In this document: in pieces, positions 52,434 through 60,724 of the stretch
Layout of the letters: every line of letters starts with the position of its first letter
How positions within the stretch are numbered: position 1 is the stretch's first letter
Assembly: GCA_944392865.1 (NCBI GenBank)
Contig: CALXYD010000004.1
Location: 1 to 60,724 of the forward strand
From: an uncultured Alphaproteobacteria bacterium
Lineage (GTDB): Bacteria > Pseudomonadota > Alphaproteobacteria > RF32 > CAG-239
Direction of reading: 5' to 3'
DNA: 60,724 bases
Notes under the pieces: model-generated
Told to the model about the DNA's origin: nothing
Database searches by the model: none
The model's input: the letters and a program-made list of their open reading frames with translations, nothing else
Translations under genes and position numbers: made by a program

Positions 52434-53036
52434 ATGTTAAAAATCAAGCAACTCATATTTGCCAGCCATAACCCCGGAAAGATTGCCGAAATTAAAGAAC
52501 TTTTAGCCCCATACGGCATAGAGGTTTTATCGGCAGCAGACGCCGGTCTTCCCGATGTAGAAGAAACCGGAAGAACTTTTGAGGAAAACGCTTACATAAA
52601 AGCCCGGGCGGCAGCGCAGGCAAAGCACATCCCCTGTATTGCCGACGACTCGGGATTATGTGTTGATGCGATTGGCGGCAAGCCCGGTGTTTACACGGCA
52701 AGATATGCTCCGAATCGGAATTTTGACCTTGGTATGGATAAATTGCTTAAAGAATTAAACGATACGAATCCGCAAAACCGCGCAGCGCATTTTTCTTGCG
52801 TTATTGTTATTGCCTATCCGGACGGTGCTTACAAGGCTTTTGAAGGACGGATAGACGGCAATATCGCCACTCAGAAAACCGGAGAAGCCGGTTTCGGGTA
52901 TGACCCGATATTTATTCCTACCGGATATACACGTTCGTTTGCCGAATTTAGCAGCGAGGAAAAAAATAAAATTTCACACCGTGGACGCGCCTTGCAAAAG
53001 TTTATTGACTTTATAACTGCACAAAATGAGGATTAG
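52434..53036 (+). CDS. rdgB: RdgB/HAM1 non-canonical purine NTP pyrophosphatase
   Basis: A 200-residue enzyme that hydrolyses dITP, XTP and ITP to keep deaminated purines out of DNA. It shows F-A-S-H-N-P-G-K-I-A-E-I near the start, A-D-D-S-G-L-C-V-D-A-I-G-G, G-F-G-Y-D-P-I-F and K-N-K-I-S-H-R-G-R-A-L. The ATG at 52434 is fixed by AGGAGGT eight bases upstream; the in-frame extension to 52338 is non-conserved. Five bases separate it from addB. Confidence 0.94.
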   Translation: MLKIKQLIFASHNPGKIAEIKELLAPYGIEVLSAADAGLPDVEETGRTFEENAYIKARAAAQAKHIPCIADDSGLCVDAIGGKPGVYTARYAPNRNFDLGMDKLLKELNDTNPQNRAAHFSCVIVIAYPDGAYKAFEGRIDGNIATQKTGEAGFGYDPIFIPTGYTRSFAEFSSEEKNKISHRGRALQKFIDFITAQNED

Positions 53037-53041
53037 GTTAT

Positions 53042-55957
53042 ATGGAAAGCTATCCGAATCTATCAAAAAAAGTTTTCAACATCCGTTACAGTTGTCCTTT
53101 TTGGGATACGTTAGCCGGTATCTATTTAGAAAAATATGCCAACAATCCTTTAAATCTGGCCAATGTTTTATTTTTGCTGCCCAACCGGAGAGCCTGTCAA
53201 ATGTTGACGGCAGCCTTTGTTCGGAAACAAGGAATGCGCCCAACGATTTTGCCTCAAATGACACCGATTAGCGAGCCTAATGATGATGACCTTTTCTTTA
53301 ACGGTTTTGAGTATGAGAATTTTTTTGATGATATCCGCCAACCTATCCATAAAGAAGAGCGATTGTTTCTATTTACACGGTTGATTATGTCAAAGCCCGG
53401 CGATTTCGGTCTGAAACAGATTAACCTTGCACAAGCTTATAATCTGGCCGGCGATTTGGCAAAATTGATAGATGAGGCATGCAACCAAGGATTATCTTTT
53501 GACAGGCTGCAAGATTTGGTTCCCGAAAAATATGCCACGCATTGGCAAGAGACATTAAAACTTCTGCAGATTATTACGGAATACTGGCCACAAATTTTAC
53601 AGGAAAGAGAAGCTGAAGACAGTTGTGTGCTTAAAAATAAATTATTACAATATCAAGCAAATGTATGGCAAACAAAGAAAACTCAACAGGAGATTGTTGC
53701 CGCCGGCATTACCGCAAGTTTTCCCGTCCTTGTAAATCTGTTAAAAAGTATCTTAAATCTGCCGAACGGATTTATTTATTTTGCCGGTATTGACCGATTT
53801 GCCGATGCTGATTATTGGGAGGCGGTTGATGAAACTCATCCGCTTTATGAAAATAAAAAATTACTAAATTTACTTGACCTCTTACCGGCTGATGTTGTTG
53901 ATATTGCTCCGGCGGATTTCCCTGAAAGAGAACAGCTTATTTCTGAATTGATGAGACCGGCGTCTATATCTGACAAGTGGCGTTCCATTTCTAAAGACTT
54001 TCCCATTAACAAGGCTCTTGAAGGTATTGATTTTATCAACTGCGACTCTCAACGCGACGAAGCTTTAGTTATTGCACTAAAAATGCGCGAAGTTTTGGAA
54101 TATCCCGAAAAGACCGCCGCTTTGATAACTTATGACCGCAATTTGGCTCGCCGGGTAGCTTCCGAATTAGGACGTTTCGGAATTAAAATTGACGATTCGG
54201 CAGGCTTACCGTTAAACTTATCGCCGGTTGGCATTTTTCTCCGATTGATTGCGGAGGCAGCCGAAAATTTAGATTCAGAAACAGCTTTGATTACCCTGCT
54301 AAAGCATCCTTTTATGCTTTTCTCTAAATCGGCAGCAACTTTTCGCCAGATTGTTTATATATACGAAAAGGCTCTCCGAGAGGAAAGAGAAGCGTATCTA
54401 TCGCCGTCTATTTTGGATTGCATAACGCAAATTAAAGATGAATTGACACGCTTTAATCAGTTTTTGCAATCGGAAACCTATACTTTTGCGGAGATTTTAA
54501 TAAAACACCTCAAATTGGCGGAGACTTTTGCGTCTTCGGCCGATGAAACAGGCGACAAGTTACTATGGCGGGGCGAGGCCGGAAGAACGGCGGCTAATTT
54601 CGCCACCAAAATTTTAGAATCGGCGTCATCTCTCGGTTCCATTAAAGGACATGATTATTTGCCTTTATTGGCGGAATTGATGGGTAATGAAAGTATCCGC
54701 GCCACTTATGGCACGCATCCGCGGCTTAGTATACTCGGACCGATTGAAGCCAGATTATGCCATTTTGATTATGTTATTTTGGGCGAATTTAATGAAGGAA
54801 TATGGCCTAAATCCGCTAATGCCGATATGTGGATGTCCAGACCGATGAAAAAAGATTTCGGTTTTGATTTGCCTGAAAAAGCCATCGGTATTCTTGCCGC
54901 TGATTTATGCTGTTTTCTGGCTTCTCCTAATGTAATTATTACCCGAGCCGAACGCGTAGACGGCGTTCCGATGAAAAAATCGCGTTGGCTTCTTCGTTTG
55001 CAAACAGTGTTAAATGCTGCAAATTCAGATATATCCGCTATATCTGACAGCAGCCTTTACAAATTTTCACACTCAATGGAACAACCCGCTGTTTCTGCCC
55101 CGCTTAAAGCGCCGGCTCCTTGCCCACCGGCAGATAAACGCCCGCGCAAACTTTCGGCAAGCGGTGTTGATTTGCTTATACACGACCCGTATGCCGCTTA
55201 TGCAAAATATATTTTAAAACTTTATCCGCTCAATGACCTTGACAGGGTTTTGGACAAGCGGGATTTTGGGATGCTTGTGCATAGCATTATTGAAGAATTT
55301 AATACAACATATCCCAACAACCTGCCTGAGAATGCATTAGACATTCTTCTTTCTATCGGGCGCAACCATTTTGATGCGGAAGATTTGTCCGAAGATATAG
55401 AAACTTTCTGGTGGAATAATTTTGTAAAGATTGCCGAATGGATTGTTCTGCAAGAGCAGCCGTATCGTTCAGAAGTGACATCCGTACATAATGAGGTTAA
55501 AGGAGAGATTTCTTATACTCTCTCTGGCGGTGCTTTTAAGTTTACGGCGAAAGCTGACAGAATTGATGTTCTCAAAAACGGAAAAATTAACATTATTGAC
55601 TATAAAACAGGGAAATTGCCGGCAAAAACTGCTGTTTTAAAAAGACAGGCCGTGCAGTTGCCCATTGAGGGATTAATTGCCGAAAAAGGCTCTTTTGAAG
55701 GTGTCCCCCGCGGCGAAGTGGAAAATGTTATTTACTGGCAACTGGGAAAGCAGGATAACATATATCCTACGAAAAAAGATGACTTTTTAGAGAAAAGTGA
55801 AGAATATTTGCTTAAACTTATAAAAAAATTTGATTCAAGCAATATGCCCTATCACCCCAAACCACTTCCTAAATTTGCCGATAAGAATAGGGATTATGAC
55901 CATTTAGCGCGAGTCAAAGAATGGTCTGTTCAAGAAGACGGAGAAAATAATGGCTGA
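53042..55957 (+). CDS. addB: AddB subunit of the AddAB helicase-nuclease
   Basis: A 971-residue subunit of the double-strand-break repair complex AddAB. The N-terminal helicase-like domain starts with L-F-L-L-P-N-R-R-A (alphaproteobacterial AddB; no Walker A lysine, so ATPase-inactive). The C-terminal RecB-type nuclease (about 740-950) has G-M-L-V-H-S-I-I-E-E-F and the catalytic I-I-D-Y-K-T-G-K. It pairs with AddA, whose gene overlaps by 8 bases. Length is normal for the group. Confidence 0.94.
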   Translation: MESYPNLSKKVFNIRYSCPFWDTLAGIYLEKYANNPLNLANVLFLLPNRRACQMLTAAFVRKQGMRPTILPQMTPISEPNDDDLFFNGFEYENFFDDIRQPIHKEERLFLFTRLIMSKPGDFGLKQINLAQAYNLAGDLAKLIDEACNQGLSFDRLQDLVPEKYATHWQETLKLLQIITEYWPQILQEREAEDSCVLKNKLLQYQANVWQTKKTQQEIVAAGITASFPVLVNLLKSILNLPNGFIYFAGIDRFADADYWEAVDETHPLYENKKLLNLLDLLPADVVDIAPADFPEREQLISELMRPASISDKWRSISKDFPINKALEGIDFINCDSQRDEALVIALKMREVLEYPEKTAALITYDRNLARRVASELGRFGIKIDDSAGLPLNLSPVGIFLRLIAEAAENLDSETALITLLKHPFMLFSKSAATFRQIVYIYEKALREEREAYLSPSILDCITQIKDELTRFNQFLQSETYTFAEILIKHLKLAETFASSADETGDKLLWRGEAGRTAANFATKILESASSLGSIKGHDYLPLLAELMGNESIRATYGTHPRLSILGPIEARLCHFDYVILGEFNEGIWPKSANADMWMSRPMKKDFGFDLPEKAIGILAADLCCFLASPNVIITRAERVDGVPMKKSRWLLRLQTVLNAANSDISAISDSSLYKFSHSMEQPAVSAPLKAPAPCPPADKRPRKLSASGVDLLIHDPYAAYAKYILKLYPLNDLDRVLDKRDFGMLVHSIIEEFNTTYPNNLPENALDILLSIGRNHFDAEDLSEDIETFWWNNFVKIAEWIVLQEQPYRSEVTSVHNEVKGEISYTLSGGAFKFTAKADRIDVLKNGKINIIDYKTGKLPAKTAVLKRQAVQLPIEGLIAEKGSFEGVPRGEVENVIYWQLGKQDNIYPTKKDDFLEKSEEYLLKLIKKFDSSNMPYHPKPLPKFADKNRDYDHLARVKEWSVQEDGENNG

Positions 55958-58900
55958 TAACATTAGTTCTTTAAAAGAAGATTTGTCCGCATTGGCGACA
56001 TCGCAGCAGATGGCTGCAGCGAATCCGGAGCAATCCGTTTGGGTTGAAGCCTCTGCAGGAACGGGTAAGACAAAGGTTTTATCCGACAGGGTGCTGCGTC
56101 TTTTGCTGGCGAAAGTTAATCCGGCGAGAATACTTTGCCTGACTTATACCAAAGCGGCGGCTGTCGAAATGAATGAGCGGATCGCCAAACGGCTTAGTTC
56201 GTGGGCGGTTGAAAATGAAGACGAATTAAAAAAAGAATTAAAAGAGTTACTCGGCGATAAATTTTCCACTTATAATGAACACGAGCTTTTGAACTTCTCC
56301 CGGACGTTGTTTGCGACACTTTTAGACACTCCCGGCGGTATGAAAATCCAGACAATACATAGTTTTTGCCAAGATGTTCTGAAACGTTTTCCGCTTGAGG
56401 CCGGCATTTCTCCATATTTTGAAGTTATGGATGACCGCCGGGCAAAAGAAATTTTGCAAACTATACGAACAGAATTATTAAGGACTCCCGTATCGGAGTA
56501 TCCTGAAGAGTTGGGGCGCTCTATCACTTATTTAACTCAAAATGTCAGCGAAGCCTCTTTTCCGCAAATTTTAAATATGATTACGGAAAATCGTACACAA
56601 ATTGACATTTTGTTAAAAAAATACGATAATAATGTTTCGCTTATCATTCAAGCGCTGGAAAAACATCTTGGAATCAGTTTTAATTTGTCTGAAGATGAGA
56701 TTAAAACTGAAGTACTTGCCGGAATTGACAAGGATATGTTTCGCCGTGCAACAGAGGCCTTTACCGGCGGCAAAACGGAGGACAGCAACAAAGCAGCCGC
56801 TTTTGCACAGGTTGCTGCCGAAAATTTTGAACTTTCCAGTTATCCCACATATAAAAGTGCCTTTTTCACTAAAAATAACGAATTAAGAAAACGTTTTGCC
56901 TGTCAATATGCCATACAGCGTTTCCCGGAAATTTTAGACTTTATGGCGTATGAAGCCCAACGGTTAAGCGAAGCAGAAGAAAAAATCATTACACTTGGCG
57001 TTTTAAAATCTACGGTTGCCGTACTTTATGTCGCCCAACACATTATTGAACGCTATAATGAATACAAAAGCATTTATGCTACTATGGACTATGAAGACTT
57101 AATTGTTACAGCAAGGCGGCTTTTAGAAAATAAAACTGTGGCAGACTGGGTACTTTTTAAACTTGACGGTGGTATTGACCATATTCTGATTGATGAAGCT
57201 CAAGATACTTCACCTAACCAATGGGCTATTGTCCGCGCGCTGTCACAGGAATTTTTTGCCGGTCTCGGCTCGTATAGCAGCTCTTTGCCGCGAACGGTTT
57301 TTGTGGTTGGCGACAGAAAACAATCTATTTACAGTTTTCAAGGCGCTGATCCCAGGGAATTTGATAAGATGTATCATTATTTTGATGAAAAGAGCCAAAA
57401 TTTTCATAAAATACATCTTGATGTTTCTTTCCGTTCCGCTCCGGCAATTATGGACTGTGTCAACCGGCTATTTTCTTTTGATGCTGCCAAAAAAGGCGTT
57501 GTGCCGGCAGATGAACAGGTAAACCACCGTCCTTATCGTGTCGGGGAAGGCGGAAAAGTGGAAATCTGGCCTTTAGAAATGCCTGAAAGTAAAAAAGAAA
57601 TTGATGACAGCAATTTTATCCCGGATAAACGCATAACCGTTCCGTCTGTTTCTAATGCACTTGCTTATAAAATTGCTTCCAACATAAAAAATATGGTTGA
57701 GGGGAAAGATGTTCTTGTTTCTCAAAACAGACCCGTCCGTTATGGCGATTTTATGTTCTTAGTTCAACAACGAGATACTTTTGTTGAAGAATTTGTCCGT
57801 GCCTGTAAAGATTTGGGCGTTAACGTTGCCGGTGTTGACAAGTTGCAGTTATTGGAACAAATCGCCGTGCAAGATTTAATTTCACTCGGAAAGTTTTTAT
57901 TATTGCCTTCTGATGACCTGTCTTTGGCGGAAGTGCTAAAATCCCCTCTTTTTGAACTTGATGACGATGATTTGCTCGATTTATGCTATAAGCGCGACAG
58001 CTCGCTTTTCAACAGTATCTTAGGCAATTCGAAATACGCGAATCTGGCTCAAGATTTGCAAAAATTGCTTAACGATGCCGGATTTTTGCGCCCGTTTGAA
58101 TTATTCAACTCCATCCTTATCCGTTTTGACGGGCGAAAACGTTTTATTGCACGCATGGGAGGGGAAGTTGAAGATGTCCTTGATGAATTTCTTAATTTGG
58201 CGTTGAAGTTTGAGACGAATCATACACCGACTTTGGAAGCTTTTATCTCTTGGATTTTATCGGACAAAGTAATTGTCAAAAAAGAAATGGAACAGGGCGA
58301 CAGCGATACGGTTAAGATTATGACCGCACATGGATCCAAGGGGTTGCAAGCACCTATTGTTATTTTAGCAGATACCGTCAGAACAAAGGATAAAAAGAGA
58401 GATTGCAGATTTCTTTGGGATAAAGAAGATTTGTTTTATTTTCCCCTTTGTTCTGCTGCTTATGACAAACACTGCAACGAATTACGAGATGATGAAATTG
58501 ACGCAGATTTTGATGAATACCGGCGCTTGCTTTATGTTGCTTTAACCCGCGCCGAGGACAGGCTTTATATTGCCGGATTTTCCAAGTCTGACAAAATAGA
58601 TGACGGTTCTTGGTATAACCTGCTTGTAAATCATCTTATTTCAAATGTTACACTGCCTGATGATGACAAGCGTATTATATACGACATTCCGCAATCGGCC
58701 TCTGTCAAGGATAAAAAGACTTCGTTACAAAAAGAGGATAAAGATTTTGATTATTCTTATCTTCTCAATCCGGCGCCGGAAGAATCGCCATTGGCAAAGC
58801 CCTATTCACCGTCTAAAAGCGATGTCGATGAAGAAGAAATTGTTGCCTCTCCTTTGACCGAAAAAGGAAATTTCTATCGCCGGGGAACGATTATTCATAG

Positions 58901-59327
58901 ATTGCTTCAATATATAGGTTCCTTAAATCCTTCTTTGCGCGAATCTGCAGCTTATCAATTTTTGAAAAAATATTTGCCGGAATTTCCAACGGTGGAAATT
59001 GATAAAATAGTTGAGGAGGTTAATAATTTATGCTTGGCTTATCCCAGTATTTTTTCAGAAAATTCACAAGCTGAGGTTCCGATTATCGGCGAGGTTGACG
59101 GAAAAATTATGTCGGCTAAAATAGACAGGCTGGTGGTGTTACCGGATAAAGTGGTTATTGTTGATTATAAAACGAATCGTCCGGCAGCAGATACTGTCAG
59201 CAATGTTCCGAGTATTTATCTTAAACAATTGGGAGATTATAAAAAACTTCTGCAACGGATTTATCCGGGAAAAGAGGTTGAAACTTACTTATTGTGGACT
59301 AATACTTGTAATATGATGAAAGTATAA
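55950..59327 (+). CDS. addA: AddA helicase-nuclease subunit
   Basis: A 1125-residue UvrD/RecB-like subunit. The motor motifs are Walker A E-A-S-A-G-T-G-K-T-K (about 32-41), motif II L-I-D-E-A-Q-D-T, motif III V-V-G-D-R-K-Q-S-I-Y-S-F-Q-G, and V-A-L-T-R-A-E-D-R (motif VI). The C-terminal nuclease has I-G-E-V-D-G-K, K-I-D-R-L-V and V-I-V-D-Y-K-T-N-R. It unwinds and trims DNA ends before RecA loading. GGAG lies before the ATG. Confidence 0.95.
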   Translation: MADNISSLKEDLSALATSQQMAAANPEQSVWVEASAGTGKTKVLSDRVLRLLLAKVNPARILCLTYTKAAAVEMNERIAKRLSSWAVENEDELKKELKELLGDKFSTYNEHELLNFSRTLFATLLDTPGGMKIQTIHSFCQDVLKRFPLEAGISPYFEVMDDRRAKEILQTIRTELLRTPVSEYPEELGRSITYLTQNVSEASFPQILNMITENRTQIDILLKKYDNNVSLIIQALEKHLGISFNLSEDEIKTEVLAGIDKDMFRRATEAFTGGKTEDSNKAAAFAQVAAENFELSSYPTYKSAFFTKNNELRKRFACQYAIQRFPEILDFMAYEAQRLSEAEEKIITLGVLKSTVAVLYVAQHIIERYNEYKSIYATMDYEDLIVTARRLLENKTVADWVLFKLDGGIDHILIDEAQDTSPNQWAIVRALSQEFFAGLGSYSSSLPRTVFVVGDRKQSIYSFQGADPREFDKMYHYFDEKSQNFHKIHLDVSFRSAPAIMDCVNRLFSFDAAKKGVVPADEQVNHRPYRVGEGGKVEIWPLEMPESKKEIDDSNFIPDKRITVPSVSNALAYKIASNIKNMVEGKDVLVSQNRPVRYGDFMFLVQQRDTFVEEFVRACKDLGVNVAGVDKLQLLEQIAVQDLISLGKFLLLPSDDLSLAEVLKSPLFELDDDDLLDLCYKRDSSLFNSILGNSKYANLAQDLQKLLNDAGFLRPFELFNSILIRFDGRKRFIARMGGEVEDVLDEFLNLALKFETNHTPTLEAFISWILSDKVIVKKEMEQGDSDTVKIMTAHGSKGLQAPIVILADTVRTKDKKRDCRFLWDKEDLFYFPLCSAAYDKHCNELRDDEIDADFDEYRRLLYVALTRAEDRLYIAGFSKSDKIDDGSWYNLLVNHLISNVTLPDDDKRIIYDIPQSASVKDKKTSLQKEDKDFDYSYLLNPAPEESPLAKPYSPSKSDVDEEEIVASPLTEKGNFYRRGTIIHRLLQYIGSLNPSLRESAAYQFLKKYLPEFPTVEIDKIVEEVNNLCLAYPSIFSENSQAEVPIIGEVDGKIMSAKIDRLVVLPDKVVIVDYKTNRPAADTVSNVPSIYLKQLGDYKKLLQRIYPGKEVETYLLWTNTCNMMKV

Positions 59328-59418
59328 AACTTTTATCTTACTATAAGATTTAATCTTTGATGTCTAAAGAGTATGACCAATTAGGTTTGCCATAATTTTT
59401 TAAGTGAAAGGGAATACT

Positions 59419-59733
59419 ATGAAAATGATAAATGACAGCCAATTTGAAGAAGAAGTCTTGAAGGCTAAAGGCTTAGTTTTAGTAGACTTTTGGGCAGAAT
59501 GGTGCGGTCCCTGCCGTCAGCTTGGGCCGGTTTTGGAGGAGGTTTCCAAGGAGTTTGGCGATAAAGTTAAAATCTGCAAAATAAATGTTGACGAATCCCC
59601 TGCTACCGCCGCCGGATATGAAATCAGAAGCATTCCTACATTGTTTTTATTTAAGGATGGTGAGAGAATCGATACGAAAGTTGGATTTAACTCACAAGCG
59701 ACACTTGAGGAATGGTTAAATTCCCATTTGTAA
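59419..59733 (+). CDS. trxA: Thioredoxin
   Basis: A 104-residue cytosolic thioredoxin with active site W-C-G-P-C (Cys29, Cys32), a D-F-W-A-E lead-in and cis-Pro in I-R-S-I-P-T-L. It reduces protein disulfides and serves reductases. The ATG at 59419 has AAAGGGA upstream; a GTG at 59404 is unlikely. The addB-addA-trxA order is standard in alphaproteobacteria. Confidence 0.96.
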   Translation: MKMINDSQFEEEVLKAKGLVLVDFWAEWCGPCRQLGPVLEEVSKEFGDKVKICKINVDESPATAAGYEIRSIPTLFLFKDGERIDTKVGFNSQATLEEWLNSHL

Positions 59734-59752
59734 AATTTATCATGCTTTCTAC

Positions 59753-59790
59753 AAAAAGAGGGACAAGCGTTATGCCTGTCCCTCTTTTTT
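59753..59790. terminator. Bidirectional Rho-independent terminator
   Basis: A 13-bp stem (AAAAAGAGGGACA with TGTCCCTCTTTTT), two more pairs after a mismatch, and a GTTAT loop, with a T-run on both strands. It lies between the convergent trxA and the repeat protein and can serve both. Confidence 0.93.
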
Positions 59791-59800
59791 AACAAAATTC

Positions 59801-60724
59801 TTATTCCAGATGATGTGCCTTGCGGTTTTTATGCGCAACATCTTCCAGTGTGTTCAACAACCACTCAAGATTTTCTCGCACTTGATCAAGAATAATATTT
59901 TCTAGCTTGGAATTAGAATATACATTCTTAGTTATCCAACAGCAACGATAAGTATCCCATAATAAAGTTTCTGCTATATTACTGGAAATAACCGAGGAAG
60001 CTCTAACCTTGCCGCTACTCGTGCATCTATCTCCCCATTTAAAACAGACAACCCGTAAATAATTAACCGAGGGAAACTCTCGGCATGCTTCATCCAGCTT
60101 TTCCAACAACCGCCATACCCGCTTTTTATCCTGAGCGATAATGGCATCTCTTGAACCGCCGTATTCACCAATATCACGCACCAAATTGCCAAGATCCAAA
60201 TTAAAATTGTAGAGGTATCCTCTACGAAAACTATCGTCCCCGAAGAAGAATGCTCTCCTTTCCTCATCCGGACTTAGCCATTTACGACAATCATAATGTT
60301 GCCTGATATATTCTTGTAGATAACAAGAGTGCCCCAATTTTGCCACTCTGGCACAAAATGAAAAATCATCCGTGCTATATCCGGCTTCTTTGGCATACCA
60401 CTCTAGTAAATCTTCGTCTGCATTGGCAAACAAAGCGTCCTCCTGCGCCGACGTCAACTGACCATATTTTTGCCTGTATTCCTGTAAAGAATCCTTAAAT
60501 ATACCAGACTTGGATTCAAACAATAGCGCTTGCATACTAGATCCGACATCGCCTGCATACAGTTCCAGACAGCCATTATCTGCGTATGCAAACAAAGCTC
60601 GTTCATACTCCGGTTTTAATTGCCCGTTTCGCCGCACATATTCCAGTAAAAAAACCGGATATTCGCGACACAACGCAATCAACATCAGCAAATTGTCCTC
60701 ATCAAAAGAAACGCCTTGCCGTCT
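59801..60724 (-). CDS. Unrecognised helical repeat protein (5'-truncated by window edge)
   Basis: At least 307 residues, open to the window edge with no stop in frame, so the true start lies outside; TTG 60691 or ATG 60685 are possible but unsupported internal starts. The N-terminal half repeats a roughly 50-60 residue unit: L-L-E-Y-V-R-R-N-G-Q-L-K-P-E-Y-E-R-A-L-F, then L-Q-E-Y-R-Q-K-Y-G-Q-L-T-S-A-Q-E-D-A-L-F, then L-Q-E-Y-I-R-Q-H. The units share A-x-A-D-x-x-x-L-E-x-Y-A-x-x-x-G. No signal, no membrane segment. The repeats look like short helical pairs (ankyrin- or HEAT-like in style, family not recognised). It shares no operon with the other genes. Confidence 0.6.
   Translation of the reverse strand, partial: RRQGVSFDEDNLLMLIALCREYPVFLLEYVRRNGQLKPEYERALFAYADNGCLELYAGDVGSSMQALLFESKSGIFKDSLQEYRQKYGQLTSAQEDALFANADEDLLEWYAKEAGYSTDDFSFCARVAKLGHSCYLQEYIRQHYDCRKWLSPDEERRAFFFGDDSFRRGYLYNFNLDLGNLVRDIGEYGGSRDAIIAQDKKRVWRLLEKLDEACREFPSVNYLRVVCFKWGDRCTSSGKVRASSVISSNIAETLLWDTYRCCWITKNVYSNSKLENIILDQVRENLEWLLNTLEDVAHKNRKAHHLE

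Overview
The window is a chromosomal segment of an AT-leaning alphaproteobacterium. The evidence is the housekeeping gene order: rnpA-yidD-yidC-engB at the left; an F0 ATP synthase operon in the alphaproteobacterial order atpI-atpB-atpE-atpF'-atpF (split b/b'); xerD divergent from aroK; dciA next to a DsbA-like gene; and addB-addA-trxA of the alphaproteobacterial type. The style suggests the uncultured host- or gut-associated alphaproteobacteria, but that placement is an inference.

Layout. (1) 1-2964, plus strand: rnpA (5' end cut by the window), yidD, yidC, engB. (2) 2961-35094, minus strand: a type IV secretion (T4SS) cluster of 17 genes in classical virB order. In transcription order it runs VirB2, VirB2, VirB2, VirB3, VirB4, four secreted VirB5-like or VirB5-position proteins, a 1853-residue secreted protein where VirB6 would sit, VirB8, a small VirB7-like lipoprotein, a second VirB8, VirB9 with a C-terminal SPOR domain, a 2197-residue membrane-anchored repeat protein, a 1457-residue protein joining repeats to a VirB10 domain, and VirB11. 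(3) 35403-46018, plus strand, divergent from the T4SS: a type IVb (R64 thin pilus-like) operon with a possible OmpA-like protein of uncertain role, a TcpQ/PilL-like lipoprotein, PilN secretin, PilO, an enlarged PilP, PilQ ATPase, PilR and a non-canonical PilS-like pilin. (4) 46021-51638, minus strand: a compact run small membrane protein-xerD-dciA-dsbA-like-atpIBEF'F, ending in a PilT-like ATPase. (5) 51749-59733, plus strand: aroK, rdgB, addB, addA, trxA, then a terminator. (6) 59801-60724, minus strand: an unrecognised repeat protein cut by the window edge.

The most unusual content is the T4SS. The VirB10 function seems divided between two adjacent giant genes, both built of a roughly 16-residue Gly/Asp repeat of the form D-x-x-G-x-x-I-G-x-V-D-x-x-G-x-V. 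One carries the inner-membrane anchor. The other carries a signal peptide and the outer-membrane-complex VirB10 domain. The system also has three VirB2-like pilins, two VirB8 paralogues, a family of secreted helical proteins and no recognisable VirB6, VirD4 or relaxase in the window. It therefore does not look like a standard conjugation system; an effector-delivery, adhesion or envelope-spanning role is more likely (inference). The first two VirB2 genes share a conserved upstream element, and a terminator follows the first pilin gene, as expected for a highly expressed pilin. The T4SS and type IVb pilus operons start from one shared 308-bp intergenic region, so the two machines may be co-regulated.
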